This document shows positions 12,385 through 24,732 of a DNA stretch of 64,000 nt, in pieces. A model generated the notes under the pieces. It did no database searches and was not told the origin of the DNA. It was given only the letters and a program-made list of their open reading frames with translations. The stretch comes from Chionoecetes opilio. Its lineage: Eukaryota > Arthropoda > Malacostraca > Decapoda > Majidae. A program made the position numbers and the translations under genes. Location: positions 480,354 through 544,353 of the forward strand of contig JACEEZ010001699.1 of NCBI GenBank assembly GCA_016584305.1. The letters are read 5' to 3'. Position 1 is the stretch's first letter, and each line of letters starts with the position of its first letter.

Positions 12385-14424
12385 TTCTTTGTGTTGAAAA
12401 TCTTTAACTTACGTTGCAGAAATATAAAGAAAAGCAAGAAAATGAAGCGTTGTTGGGCCAAAAATTATCCTCTTCCTCCTCCCAGCTGTGTGCACACGCG
12501 TCCTGCCACATCACTGGCTCGCTCTAGACTGTCGCTCGTACTGAATTACTCAAGGAACTAGACACTGCTTCGAAACACTAAACCTTTATCTTATTTCCTT
12601 CTCACGCCCTTACCTGTTGACCAATAATTATCGACCTGTAACGTTATCCAAGTCTTAAATGTCAGTAAATGCTATTTAGTAAGTGTTGGTATAGTTTTGT
12701 AGTATTTTTTTCAAAGCTTATATTGATAAGATTCGTGAGTGCTTCGAACTCATTAATAGCTTCGCATAGATTGTTGATAGATATCTCTTTTTTTGCTACG
12801 TAGTTTGTGGGTTGTTAAAGGACTGGATTGCTTTATTAGCAGTGGCATAGCTAGGTATCTATCAATAGGGGAGCACCTGGGGGGGGGGGGGCACTAGGCA
12901 AGCGGAGTTCAGAGGCCACTCTGATGCCACATAGAAGGGTATATTCTAAGATCTGATCAGTGGTGGCTATTAAGAGAATCATACAGAATACGGTAGCCAT
13001 GGCTAGTGGGGGGGGGGGGGGGCCCAGCTCCCCCCCCCCCCCCGCCACGCACTGCTGGAGGGTGCCGAAATACCTTAAAGCCCAGGGGCCCGGCCATGGG
13101 ATAATACGGCCCTGGTCACACAAACATCAATTATCCTAGTGTCAATAATATTCTGAGTGCATATAAATGACATGATAGGAGAAATCAAGCTCTATGAAGT
13201 TTGTTTGTAGATAATAATACAAAGATCATGAGGAAAATAAAAGAATAGCATAATGCATACTACTTGATTATGTTTGTAAGTTTGAATATTGGTACTGACA
13301 CACGTTTACACATCAACAATCATACTGCAAAACTCCCAAAAAAAGTTTCTTGCTTGGTTGGGAGAATCATCTCATGCTTAGCTTTATTCTAGCTATTTAA
13401 TTTCTGAGTTGTCACATATATCCAGTGTTCTCTACAAATACACTCCCTGTGACCAATAATACCAAGGTGCCATATTTGTCATAGTAATCAATCACTACTA
13501 TTATGTTCTCTTCCTCCCCTCTACTACTTCCTACTATCCCTTCTTGTTATATTGCAATCTTTTCTTTTATAATCGCATCGTAACCCTGCAAATACTCGGT
13601 GCAGACTGGTGATGGGTGCATAATAAAAAATATAGAATCATTATAAGATACATCATCTCTAAATAACCACCACTTCAATAACTATATGGCATTCAGGATC
13701 TGTAAAGAATATTCAGCTCATTTTAAAACACTTCGTATCTCCCCAATCTTCGTAACTCCCCAACCTTAGTAGTCTGTTACAGGAGTATACATTACAATCA
13801 TTTCTCTCCAACATAAGGCAGTAAGACACTCTTAAGGCATAAAAGATACATGAATACACACACATACACACCTACTCTACCCTCTTCTTCCTTTTCTTCT
13901 CTAGCTACCTACTCTACTTTACCCCTAGGCATTACAAACTATGGATGAGATCAAATCAGATGAAATAAAAGTAAGAGGTTCAACATGATAGGGATTCAGC
14001 GCAAGGCCATACATTCAACACTGTATTACTTGACACCGCTCACTCAGGAACACTTCAGCCAAAGACCATCACAGCATAGAGGAACTTTGGTAATGAAAGA
14101 TCCCACTTAGGGCTATGAACTATGAATTGTTAAAAAAAAATTCAGACAGCTCCATAAATGTGTCTGATACTTCACGTAGACCAGCTCTAGGCAGGTTTTG
14201 TACGTCTTCTGGTTCAGCTTTCATTTTGCACCAACAATGTTTATGAAATTCTAGTTCATAACTTAAAAAGCAGTGTGCAAGAATTATATGAATCTCAGGT
14301 TTGGCCTCAATATTGCTTAAGAATTAACTGTATGAACTTCTACACTATTGACTTGTTATCATCTGGTGTAAGGCAACTTTGAGCTAAAATGCAAACCTCA
14401 TCTTCCTTCTTATGCTTGAAAATA
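12385..14424. other. Non-coding stretch with G/C homopolymer runs
   Basis: Runs of 12-15 G or C lie at about 12879-12891, 13006-13022 and 13029-13043, within a segment resembling a decayed interspersed repeat (about 12840-13110). The rest to 14424 shows no recognisable gene and is probably the 3' flank or 3' UTR of the minus-strand gene that follows. Confidence 0.5.
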
Positions 14425-17400
14425 TCAGTACCAAGATAGAACTTCACATTTTCTCTGGCTTGACTCCCTCTCTCTGGGCATCCTCGGGAATATCGAGGAC
14501 ACAAATGCCTTTTCTACAGGTGACATGCCTTCAACCTTAACTACCAACTTACAATTACTATCTTCTTTGACTTCAGTTTGCACTTCTTTTTCAGCACACT
14601 GTTCACAATCTTCTGGTAAAATCTCAATAATTTCTGGATCATCTACAAAGGTGTCGTAGTCCTCCGTGCAGCTGTTGGGCTCAGAGCGGGAGAGGAAGAC
14701 AGCGAGGGGCACGAAGACCACAGGCACGGCCACACCATGTTGGCCAGCCAGCACACCACATTGCTCCAGTGCTGAAACAAACGTATCAACTCCCTTAAAT
14801 GGATGCTTGATTGATTGACAAGAAAAAGGGGAAATGTGCCAGACATCTGAGGTCATATGGCACTATGGCAAAACATAAAAAAGGGAGGGGTTACAGAGGA
14901 AGAGTGAAACGATGAGGGACGGTGAGAGGAACGGGGTGTTACAGCAGGATGAAATAAAGGATATGTAATTGTTGGAGGAAGGAAAGCATTAAATGGGAAT
15001 AAATGGATGAAGTCAGATAATGGCTGCACAAAACAATGTAGAGTTATTGATATATCAACATAAAAGAGGTACGTACATATTTTCACTGTAGGAAATAACA
15101 TGTCTGAAATATCTTCATCTCCAGCATGATTCTCAATACTGTTAAGAGAATATTGTATCGGACCACTGTTGAAATTCAGGCTGCAGGAACACATTCTATA
15201 TCACTAATGACTAAGAAACAGCGCACTCATACCACTTGCTTTAGTACTTAAGTTCATTTACTCCTGTTTGTATTTATGTTTTTTTTTTACAGTATGCCTT
15301 TGGGTGTAAATACAATTATTATCATTATTATTACTTACAATGCCATGGATACAGAAGAGGATGGTAACGAGGACGGGCTTCAGCGGCCAGGCCCAGCCAG
15401 CGCCCAGCAGCAACACAAACTTGCACGCCACCTCCTCCACCCGCACCGTATCTAGAAGAGAAAAAAAATCAATGTTAGCCTTATATGTCAAAGATAGCTT
15501 CTCACTGTCATCTGTTATAAGCACTGTAACATTAAAACATCATTATTGGCTCCCTGGCTTTTACCTCACTCACCACTCCAGCCATTAAGCTACTCTGTAA
15601 ATGCATTGGTTGTATGCCTCTATTATTTTTCTCCATGATCAACTGTTACACCATCTCACCATTTACACAAAGGTTGGAGTCATGGAAGTTTTGTCTCAAC
15701 ATTTTTCCTCCTTCAAGACTGTCTTCAGCATTTCACTATCACAATGATGCCTCTCTTCCTCACTGTCACAATGATGCCTCTCTTCCTCACTATCACAATG
15801 ATGCCTCTCTTCCTCACTATCACAATGATGCCTCTCTTCCTCACTATCACAATGATGCCTCTCTTCCTCACTGTCACAATGATGCCTCTCTTCCTCACTA
15901 TCACAATGATGCCTCTCTTCCTCACTATCACAATGATGCCTCTCTTCCTCACTATCACAATGATGCCTCTCTTCCTCACTTCACAATGATACCTCTCTTC
16001 CTCACTATCACAATGATGCCTCTCTTCCTCACTATCACAATGATGCCTCTCTTCCTCACTATCACAATGATGCCTCTCTTCCTCACTATCACAATGATGC
16101 CTCTCTTCCTCACTATCACAATGATGCCTCTCTTCCTCACTATCACAATGATGCCTCTCTTCCTCACTATCACAATGATGCCTCTCTTCCTCACTATCAC
16201 AATGATGCCTCTCTTCCTCACTATCACAATGATGCCTCTCTTCCTCACTGTCACAATGATACCTCTCTTCCTCACTATCACAATGATGCCTCTCTTCCTC
16301 ACTGTCACAATGATGCCTCTCTTCCTCACTATCACAATGATGCCTCTCTTCCTCCACTGTCACAATGATGCCTCTCTTCCTCACTGTCACAATGATGCCT
16401 CTCTTCCTCACTGTCACAATGATGCCTCTCTTCCTCACTGTCACAATGATACCTCTCTTCCTCACTATCACAATGATGCCTCTCTTCCTCACTGTCACAA
16501 TGATGCCTCTCTTCCTCACTATCACAATGATGCCTCTCTTCCTCACTGTCACAATGATGCCTCTCTTCCTCACTATCACAATGATGCCTCTCTTCCTCAC
16601 TGTCACAATGATGCCTCTCTTCCTCACTATCACAATGATGCCTCTCTTCCTCACTGTCACAATGATGCCTCTCTTCCTCACTATCACAATGATGCCTCTC
16701 TTCCTCACTTGTCACAATGATGCCTCTCTTCCTCACTGTCACAATGATGCCTCTCTTCCTCACTGTCACAATGATGCCTCTCTTCCTCACTGTCACAATG
16801 ATGCCTCTCTTCCTCACTATCACAATGATGCCTCTCTTCCTCACTATCACAATGATGCCTCTCTTCCTCACTATCACAATGATGCCTCTCTTCCTCACTG
16901 TCACAATGATACCTCTCTTCCTCACTATCACAATGATGCTCTCTTCCTCACTGTCCAAATGATGCCTCTCTTCCTCACTATCACAATGATGCCTCTCTTC
17001 CTCACTGTCACAATGATGCCTCTCTTCCTCACTGTCACAATGATGCCTCTCTTCCTCACTGTCACAATGATGCCTCTCTTCCTCACTGTCACAATGATAC
17101 CTCTCTTCCTCACTATCACAATGATGCCTCTCTTCCTCACTGTCACAATGATACCTCTCTTCCTCACTATCACAATGATGCCTCTCTTCCTCACTGTCAC
17201 AATGATGCCTCTCTTCCTCACTATCACAATGATGCCTCTCTTCCTCACTGTCACAATGATGCCTCTCTTCCTCACTATCACAATGATGCCTCTCTTCCTC
17301 ACTGTCACAATGATGCCTCTCTTCCTCACTGTCACAATGATGCTCTCTTCCTCACTGTCACAATGATGCCTCTCTTCCTCACTGTCACAATGATCCTCTC

Positions 17401-20400
17401 TTCCTCACTATCACAATGATGCCTCTCTTCCTCACTGTCACAATGATGCCTCTCTTCCTCACTATCACAATGATGCCTCTCTTCCTCACTGTCACAATGA
17501 TGCCTCTCTTCCTCACTATCACAATGATGCCTCTCTTCCTCACTGTCACAATGATGCCTCTCTTCCTCACTATCACAATGATGCCTCTCTTCCTCACTGT
17601 CACAATGATGCCTCTCTTCCTCACTATACAATGATGCCTCTCTTCCTCACTGTCACAATGATGCCTCTCTTCCTCACTATCACAATGATGCCTCTCTTCC
17701 TCACTGTCACAATGATGCCTCTCTTCCTCACTATCACAATGATGCCTCTCTTCCTCACTGTCACAATGGCTCTCTCCTCACTATCACAATGATGCCCTCT
17801 TCCTCACTGTCACAATGTGCCTCTCTTCCTCACTCACATGATGCCTCTCTTCCTCAGTCACAATGATGCCTCTCTTCCTCATTCACAATGATGCCTCTCT
17901 TCTCACTGTCACAATGATGCCTCTCTTCCTCATGTCACAATGATGCCTCTCTCCTCACTGTCACAATGATGCCTCTCTTCTCACTGATCACAATGATGCC
18001 TCTCTTCCTCACTATCACAATGATGCCTCTCTTCCTACTGTCACAATGATGCCTCTCTTCCTCACTATCACAATGATGCCTCTCTTCCTCACTGTCACAA
18101 TGATGCCTCTCTTCCTCACTGTCACAATGATGCCTCTCTTCCTCACTGTCACAATGATGCCTCTCTTCCTCACTGTCACAATGATGCCTCTCTTCCTCAC
18201 TGTCACAATGATGCCTCTCTTCCTCACTATCACAATGATGCCTCTCCTCACTGTCACAATGATGCCTCTCTTCCTCACTATCACAATGATGCCTCTCTTC
18301 CTCACTGTCACAATGATGCCTCTCTTCCTCACTATCACAATGATGCCTCTCTTCCTCACTATCACAATGATGCCTCTCTTCCTCACTGTCACAATGATGC
18401 CTCTCTTCCTCACTATCACAATGATGCCTCTCTTCCTCACTGTCACAATGATGCCTCTCTTCCTCACTATCACAATGATGCCTCTCTTCCTCACTATCAC
18501 AATGATGCCTCTCTTCCTCACTGTCACAATGATGCCTCTCTTCCTCACTATCACAATGATGCCTCTCTTCCTCACTATCACAATGATGTCTCTATTCCTA
18601 CTAGTATTGACATCCATTGATCTGAGTTTGAATGTAAGCCCCTCCCTCCTACAGCCTGCTGCACAAAACTTTCTTCTTCCTTCCTTCTGTACGTACTTTG
18701 TTCACCTTACTGATGCATTGAGTTAACAGATATTTTCACATCCTCTATTGCAGGGGCGGGCAAACTTTTCAGAGCGAGGGCCGAACGAGTTTTTAACATC
18801 AACATATCTATATCCTACATTCATAAATCATTCATCTTACATACTTCTAACTTATTACAGCCTGGAAAATGTATCATTCACATACTTAGGTATTCTATTA
18901 GGTAACTATAGGTAACTCTTAGGTAACTATTCGTAAGTCAAATAGGACAAGTTGTATAACAGCCACAGGTCAATTTTGTCATCAACCGTGGCCGGACAAG
19001 AATAAAGTCATAGCCACCCTTACTGACTGAGGTGGGACGGAGATGCCTCACCTCATATTTTACACCTTGTACCAAGAGGGCAACGTCGCCTGCACTGTAG
19101 GTTCAAGTCTGGCCGGTGGCTGCTATACAATATTTAAATCTATCCTTTCATCGCTGTTCTCCTTAGATACATACACTACTTATTTGGACCTGGATAATTT
19201 TTTCCTCTTTAGTTAGTGAGGACAGAGACTGTATTGATGATTATGGATAACTTTTTTCCTATTTTGCTGGTGAGAACAGAAACTATGCTGATGATTAAAC
19301 AAGAAATAATTACCACATGTTTGCTCCTCCTCCTGGCTGGTCGCGGAGTACTTGACGCGTCTCTGCATCACCACCAGCAGCAGGGTGGCCAGCAGCAGCA
19401 CGAGGGTGCACTCCAGGAACACCCCCACCACGTAGACCTGGGTGATGTGCACGTCACAGATGATGCTGTCTGTGGAGGGAATAAACGTGATTGGTAGGGA
19501 CAGGTGTGGTGGTCTTGCAATACAACATGAAAAGTAGCTGTGAGATTCTCAGTATTTTTTGCTATCAGCTCATTATGAATACCAATATCAGTACGTACAC
19601 AAAACTATTGTGTACGTACAAAAAAGTGTGTACGTTGTGGGGAAAAAAATTCCAAAACTAAAGCCTTCCAGCCATAGACTAGCAAACAGCACTCAGTAAG
19701 AAAAGAAAGAGAAAGCAGGATCTCGGAGCAGCATTATACTTCCTGAGGCACACCACCTGTGGGATTAAAATTGCTTCATAAAGGGAACAATCTTTCACTA
19801 ACAGGAATAGCCTATCCTGCCCTTCAAAAATATATAACACAACTAGGGTTTGATTATGTTCTATCAAAGAAAAAGAAGGGAACATTTGCTCAGTCCCTCT
19901 TTTTTTTTTTAAACTTACACATTGTATATCCTCTTTTGGCGACCTCTGAGGTGTGGAGGGCGAAGTGGTGGGTGGTGTTGGCCAGGCCCCGGGTGGCCAG
20001 GGTGAGCGGGATGGGCATGAAGGCCAGCAGGAAGGAGCAGAGGGACGCCGGCACCCACCCCACCATCACACCCTGCACAGGAAAGCACTCAGGTATTATA
20101 AGAACATAAGAAAATAAAGAAGCTACAAGAGGCCGTGAGACCTACACGTGGTAGTTCCTGTTACTTAACACTACCTACATCCACCTTTCATCCCCACCCA
20201 TGAAATTGTCTAGCCTCCTTTTAAAACTCCCTATTGACTCCGCACTGACTACCTGACGACTGAGTCCATTCCAATCATTTACCACCCTGATTATACCATT
20301 ATACTTGACATCACACAATTCCATGTCCTGTAATGCAGCTATCTTTACATAAAATGGGCTAAATCATTAATGAATGCAACATGGGAAAAATCATGCCATG

Positions 20401-20885
20401 CCAAAACTTTGTCATATGTCTACCTCGAATGTCTACCTCGCATGTCTACCTCGAATGTCTACCTCGAATGTCTACCTCGAATGTCTACCTCGCATGTCTA
20501 CCTCGCATGTCTACCTCGAATGTCTACCTCGAATGTCTACCTCGAATGTCTACCTCGAATGTCTACCTCGAATGTCTACCTCGAATGTCTACCTCGAATG
20601 TCTACCTCGAATGTCTACCTCGAATGTCTACCTCGAACGTCTACCTCGAATGTCTACCTCGAATGTCTACCTCGCATGAATTGTTGACTTACTTATGTCA
20701 TGTCTTATAATCTTACTTTTCAAAACACATGAACATTAACTGTTGTGTGTGTGTGTGCGTGTGTGTGCGTGTGTTTTTGTTTGTTTGGTGTGTGTGTGTG
20801 TGCCAGTTTCCAAATTTGTCAGCAATGTATATATATTGTATATATAAAAATAAATAATAATATATATATACATATAATATATATA

Positions 20886-20930
<45 letters not shown>

Positions 20931-21025
20931 ATATTATATATATAATATATATATAATATATATAATATAATATAATATAAAAATATAAAAATAAAAAAAA
21001 ATTGGGTGAAATAAAGTTGTTATTA

Positions 21026-21108
<83 letters not shown>

Positions 21109-22707
21109 AAATGACATGACTACTTACTTTCTCTGCCATGACCTTCCAGACAACCGCGGTCAGGATCAGACTGTACGTGAAGGAGGAGGTCACGAGGTCT
21201 TGAACATTAGTAATCCATTGGTTCAGAGCGTCACCCAGTCTTGAAGGTCTGTGCTGAGGAGGAGGAGGAGGGGCGAGGTCATGTTCTAACTCTCTCAGCT
21301 GGTCAAAGCCAATAGTAATTAGTGCTTGGGGTCCCTTTCCCTCAGGCAGAACCAAGTGGCCAGACGTTGTTTCGCCAATCACTGTACCGAGCTTCGTTTC
21401 CTGCACCACACTGCCATTACGCCTGCTGAGGTATTCCAGGATGTAGGTTGAGGGAGCCTGCACGCCTTCCCCCTCGGCAGGCTTGGGAAGGTCCTGCAGG
21501 TTGTGCTTGAAGGTGGTGATGGTGAAGGGCGCCCAGACGGTGGATAAGTATGTGAGGTTGAGGATCAGGATGGTGAGAATGGTGATCCACTTGTGTGATA
21601 TCCCTGCAAAGAAAGATCTGTTATTATGTACTATATGAACAAACGCAGATTATAAACAATTCAACAGACATCTTTTATTTGCTTTAGTACTTAACCCCTT
21701 GAGACCCAGAACATAATTTCAATTGTAATTTGGCTACCATTAGATGATTTTAATGAATATAAGCAATATTTTATAGATATGACTTGTTTGGTATCCTTGT
21801 CCACTAGCTAATTTAGTATATTCAGATATTTTTCGTAATTTTATGGCTGACAGACGATTTTATATTGCAAAGGAAAGATCTGGGCGTCAAGGGGTTAAGT
21901 TCATTCCCTCATGTCTGTATATTATATTGTTGTTGTTTTTCCTGTATGCCTTCGGGTGAGAATAAAATTATTATTATTATTATTATCATTATTATATTAT
22001 ATTTCAATTTGATACAGACAATGTCTGGTCAATGGAAGCAAAGGTTCACACACAACGTTGACAAACTCACAGGACAGAAATTATATCTTTCTTCTCTTAC
22101 TTAATTAATGGCGAGGTCATAACCACACCCCTTAGATCTGATTGGAAAACACAAAGTACTACGTATTCATACACTGTACACGAGTAGATCATGACTCAGT
22201 GTGCAAGAGTGAGAGCCCACTACTGTGTTTTTATCCTATGGTTACCGCACTCATCATTGTGTCATGCATCAACAACTACTTTTCGTACGCCATATTATAT
22301 GTACTACTTGAATTATCATTACAATTATTTTAATTATTATTGATATTATCATTGCAATATTATTAATGCTATTATTTTTTCTTTATCATCATTATTACAA
22401 TCACAATAGCTATCATCATAACATGTAGTGGTGTAAGAAAGCACACTGAAATCAATCATCAGGTTATCTACACTGACAGCAAATGTCTACATTAATGAAG
22501 GCGCAGAAAGTTAGCGGTTGATTTTGCCGTGACCTTGACCTTGCTGGATAGCTTGGTTAGCCTTGGGTCACGCCGCCGCGCCTCACCTTTGTATCTGGGC
22601 AGCCTGACGGTGTGGCACATGGCGCCACAGTTGGCGGCGAAGAGCATGGTGATGACCACCAGCCGCAGCGCCGAGGTGACCAACGGCGACATCCACTCCA
22701 ACACCAT
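14425..22707 (-). CDS. Multi-exon gene for an unrecognised multi-pass membrane protein
   Basis: I assembled six coding exons on the minus strand from splice signals and phase: 22707-22587, 21603-21128, 20072-19919, 19469-19314, 15451-15339 and about 14763-14425. The ATG is at 22707, three bases inside an exon with acceptor CCCTGCAG; donors are GTGAGG, GTAAGT, GTAAGT, GTAATT and GTAAGT. The first four junctions agree in phase and split codons correctly. The last exon's best acceptor (CAG, exon from 14771) breaks phase by one base. A weaker GAG acceptor at 14763 restores it, giving about 452 residues. Hydrophobic segments suggest roughly seven or eight membrane spans. A soluble loop of about 100 residues with a Pro run lies in exon 2, and an acidic C-terminal tail follows the last span. 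I do not recognise the family. The order of spans suggests a transporter, receptor or channel-like protein, but nothing specific supports one. Confidence 0.6.
15236..15336 (+). repeat. Interspersed repeat with ATT-rich tail, copy 1
   Basis: It starts GCTTTAGTACTTAAGTTCAT and ends with ATGCCTTTGGGTGTAAAT followed by ATT triplets. The same arrangement recurs at 21681-21990 (interrupted), 30975-31050 and 43823-43915, with a reverse fragment at 22737-22790. The ATT tail resembles the 3' end of a SINE or LINE. Confidence 0.7.
15731..18600. repeat. Minisatellite of 27-bp units (about 105 copies) inside an intron
   Basis: The unit is CACAATGATGCCTCTCTTCC plus CTCACTR, where R is A or G. The array occupies most of the intron between the exons at 19314 and 15451. 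Because 27 is a multiple of three and the unit lacks stops in several frames, it produces long artefactual frames on both strands. Segments run A-only at about 15990-16230, G-rich at about 16350-16440, and strictly alternate A/G at about 16480-16690 and 17160-17780. Between about 17760 and 18045 the units are full of small deletions. Confidence 0.97.
18601..19313. other. Intron sequence with a hAT-like terminus
   Basis: The motif CAGGGGCGGGCAAACTTTTC at 18751 resembles the end of hAT-type elements (typically CAGGGGTGGGCAAA). No matching opposite end was found, so this is at most a truncated relic. The remainder shows nothing recognisable. Confidence 0.4.
20097..20340 (+). repeat. Interspersed repeat family 'GAGGCC', longest copy
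   Basis: It begins AAGAACATAAGAAAATAAAG, followed by GCTACAAGAGGCC and CCTACACGTGGTAGTTCCTG. About 170 bp more follows here that shorter copies lack. Other copies lie at 30331-30402 (minus), 38267-38332 (plus), 40738-40818 (minus, interrupted), 44579-44655 (plus) and 60589-60645 (minus). I recall this family as common in decapod genomes. No obvious Pol III boxes were seen. Confidence 0.8.
20413..20684. repeat. Minisatellite of 13-bp units (about 20 copies)
   Basis: The unit is GTCTACCTCGMAT, M being mostly A and sometimes C. The 13-bp period makes all three plus frames open and mutually similar, which is an artefact. Confidence 0.95.
20743..21105. repeat. Compound TG, AT and ATT microsatellites
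   Basis: TG-rich tract at about 20743-20801, AT-rich tract at about 20826-20985, and a perfect (ATT)n at about 21020-21105. The block lies in the intron just downstream of the exon ending at 21128. Confidence 0.95.
21681..21990 (+). repeat. Interspersed repeat with ATT tail, copy 2, split by a MITE
   Basis: The left part GCTTTAGTAC ends at 21690 and the right part GTTCATTCCCTCATGTCTGT resumes at 21899. It ends in CCTTCGGGTGAGAATAAA and an ATT array. Removing the 208-bp insert but leaving one TTAA restores the sequence seen uninterrupted at 30975. Confidence 0.85.
21691..21898. mobile_element. piggyBac-type MITE, copy 2 (208 bp, intact ends)
   Basis: It starts TTAACCCCTTGAGACCCAGA and ends TCTGGGCGTCAAGGGGTTAA, so TTAA flanks imperfect inverted repeats starting CCCCTTGA. 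TTAA target sites and CCC-starting ends are the hallmark of the piggyBac superfamily. It has no coding capacity. Confidence 0.9.
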
Positions 22708-22736
22708 CCTGCAGGGACAACATTGCGGTTAGTAAT

Positions 22737-22790
22737 AATAATAATAATAACAATATTTTCACCCGAAGGCAAACAGAAAAAATAAATGAT
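22737..22790 (-). repeat. Fragment of the ATT-tailed interspersed repeat
   Basis: On the minus strand it reads GCCTTCGGGTGAAAATATTG followed by ATT triplets, matching the tail of the copies at 21950 and 15300. Confidence 0.65.
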
Positions 22791-22894
22791 GTTGCTAAAC
22801 AACTTATAACGTGTTCAGGGCGGCAACACCTCGCGTGACGGATGCCGCCCGGCAAAACATTACTCAGTACTCACTGAATGTAATATATCGATAA

Positions 22895-22960
22895 TTCGGT
22901 TCACATGAAGATCCGCCATCCCAGCTACACTTGGGGTGGCCGATCTTCATGTGGGTGAGT
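22895..22960. repeat. Imperfect hairpin
   Basis: CACATGAAGATC is followed, after about 28 bases containing GCCATCCC and GGGGTGGC, by its complement GATCTTCATGTG. The stem is about 20 bp with bulges. No function is evident. Confidence 0.6.
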
Positions 22961-23116
22961 GGTTTAATAACAAAGTTAATAATAATATACGTTAGGTTAC
23001 GTAACCAATGTCCATGTTAGGTTAGTGAGTTAGCGGGGGTATGGGGGGCGCAGCCCCACCACTTGGTCAGGAGAGTATTGGTCAATACGGAGTATTGTTT
23101 CAAACTGCAGTTTTAG

Positions 23117-23117
23117 G

Positions 23118-23202
<85 letters not shown>

Positions 23203-23210
23203 TATATATA
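23117..23210. repeat. (AT)n microsatellite
   Basis: About 80 bp of nearly perfect AT. Confidence 0.95.
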
Positions 23211-23727
23211 TAGGGTATCTCAATACTATATTCAAACCATCGTTCCAGCACAATAACATACTTTATGATAATAAAATAGAGAAAGTCATCTACAAATGGA
23301 TCTTTATAAGGGTAAATTGGAGGTTGCAGATCTTCATGTGGAAAAAATTTAAATAGTTATGGGCTTCTTTACCGATATTCATTGGAAAATTTATTTAGCA
23401 ACCGGTCTGTATAAAAGTCCCGGCTAAAAAGACCGAGCCTGACACAGACCAGACCCGACCCGACCCGACCACACCAGAGATGGGCACTTCCGCAAACCGC
23501 AACTTCCGCAAATTGCGGAAGTCCGAATTCGTTTGCGGAACTGTAAATGTTTGCGGATTTGCGTTTGCGGAAGCACTTCCGCAAACGCAAATATGTCCGC
23601 AAACTCTCAATTTTGAACATGATTCCTGTGTGACTACGCGCACCGTCCAAAGAACGGTGCTTGCCCACCAGTGACTATCCCTCTTTGATCAAATGAATTT
23701 TTTTTATGGCCACATAAATCCTGCACT

Positions 23728-24729
23728 CTGGGACCGAGTGCTGTGAAGTGTGGGGGAGGTGTATCCAGCTTCTTTCCTGTTAATACAGGAGTGAGGCAAG
23801 GGTGCGTCCTTGCCCCATCACTTTTCAACATTTGTATGGACTGTGTTTTGTGCAAAGCTGTAGATCAAAGTGATTGTGGAGCATCCCTCAGCAACACCAA
23901 GATCACTGATCTTGTTTTTGCCGATGATGCAGTAATCTTTGCTGAGTCGCTGGAGGTCCTGGTGATGGCTCTTGAGGCGCTGCACGAGGAGGCAAAGCCT
24001 TTGGGACTTGAGGTCTCCTGGCTCAAGACCAAGGTCCAGGTGTTTGGAAGCTTACTAGATGAAACAGTACAATCTGTTCATGCGTGCAGCGAAGACATTG
24101 AGATCTTGGAAAGTTTTACATACCTTGGTAGCGCAGTCCATAATGACGGCGGGTCACTTCAAGAAGTCTTATGGCGGATTGGCATAGCCCACAGTTTTAT
24201 GGACTCGCTCAGCACAAGTATTTTACTTTGTCGGTACCTGTGCAGGAGGACAAAGATCCGGATCTTCAAGTCGCTTGTAATCCCTGTCTTACTCTATGGT
24301 TGTGAAACATGGACACTAAATAGCGATTTGAAGAGGCGAATCGATGCCTTTGGTAATAAGTGCCTTCGCAGAATCATGGGGTATCGCTGGGATGATTACG
24401 TGTCAAATCAGCGATTGCACCGTGAGACTGAATCAAGGCCTATTACGTGCATAGTCCGTCAGCCCCAAGTTCGGCTATATGGGCATGTGGCACGCTTCTC
24501 TGAAAACGATCCTTCCCATCGGGTTGTATCTGTAAGAGACAATCCGGCGTGGAGGAGGCCAAGAAGGAGCCCACAAGGCGCGTGGCTGGGGCAATTTGAT
24601 GTTTCCTGTCGAGAGTTGCTTGGTATGGAAAGGGAGCCTGCATGGGGACTCGCGTATGGTGACCCCCGGGAGTGTCGTTGTAGGGTGGACGAATCAATGC
24701 GCCCCCCGGCGTATGCCCCCAATGATTGA
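23728..24729 (+). mobile_element. 5'-truncated non-LTR retrotransposon, reverse transcriptase C-terminal half
   Basis: An open frame of about 330 residues has no real ATG at its start, as expected for a truncated insertion. It contains NTGVRQGCVLAP and VFADDAVIFAES (the FADD catalytic motif of the RT palm), then the thumb segment LLYGCETWTL and a downstream RRIMGYRW segment. It ends in TGA just before a short ATTG repeat, a plausible 3' tail. The fingers domain and endonuclease are missing. It abuts hAT coding sequence on the right, so it probably inserted into the hAT transposase exon. Confidence 0.85.
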
Positions 24730-24732
24730 TTG

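Noticed and set aside
15614..18726. Several long open frames on both strands (up to about 370 residues) with HNDASLPHY-type repeats
   Set aside because: They are translations of the 27-bp minisatellite, whose unit length is a multiple of three and lacks stops. They appear on both strands and in several frames.
18751..18790. Complete hAT element starting CAGGGGCGGGCAAAC
   Set aside because: No matching inverted end or transposase was found nearby; noted only as a relic terminus.
19080..19130. Pol III B-box-like GGTTCAAGTCT
   Set aside because: No A box at a suitable distance and no tRNA-like folding.
20370..20710. Three overlapping frames with MSTSNVYLECLPR repeats
   Set aside because: The 13-bp tandem repeat makes all three frames equivalent; not coding.
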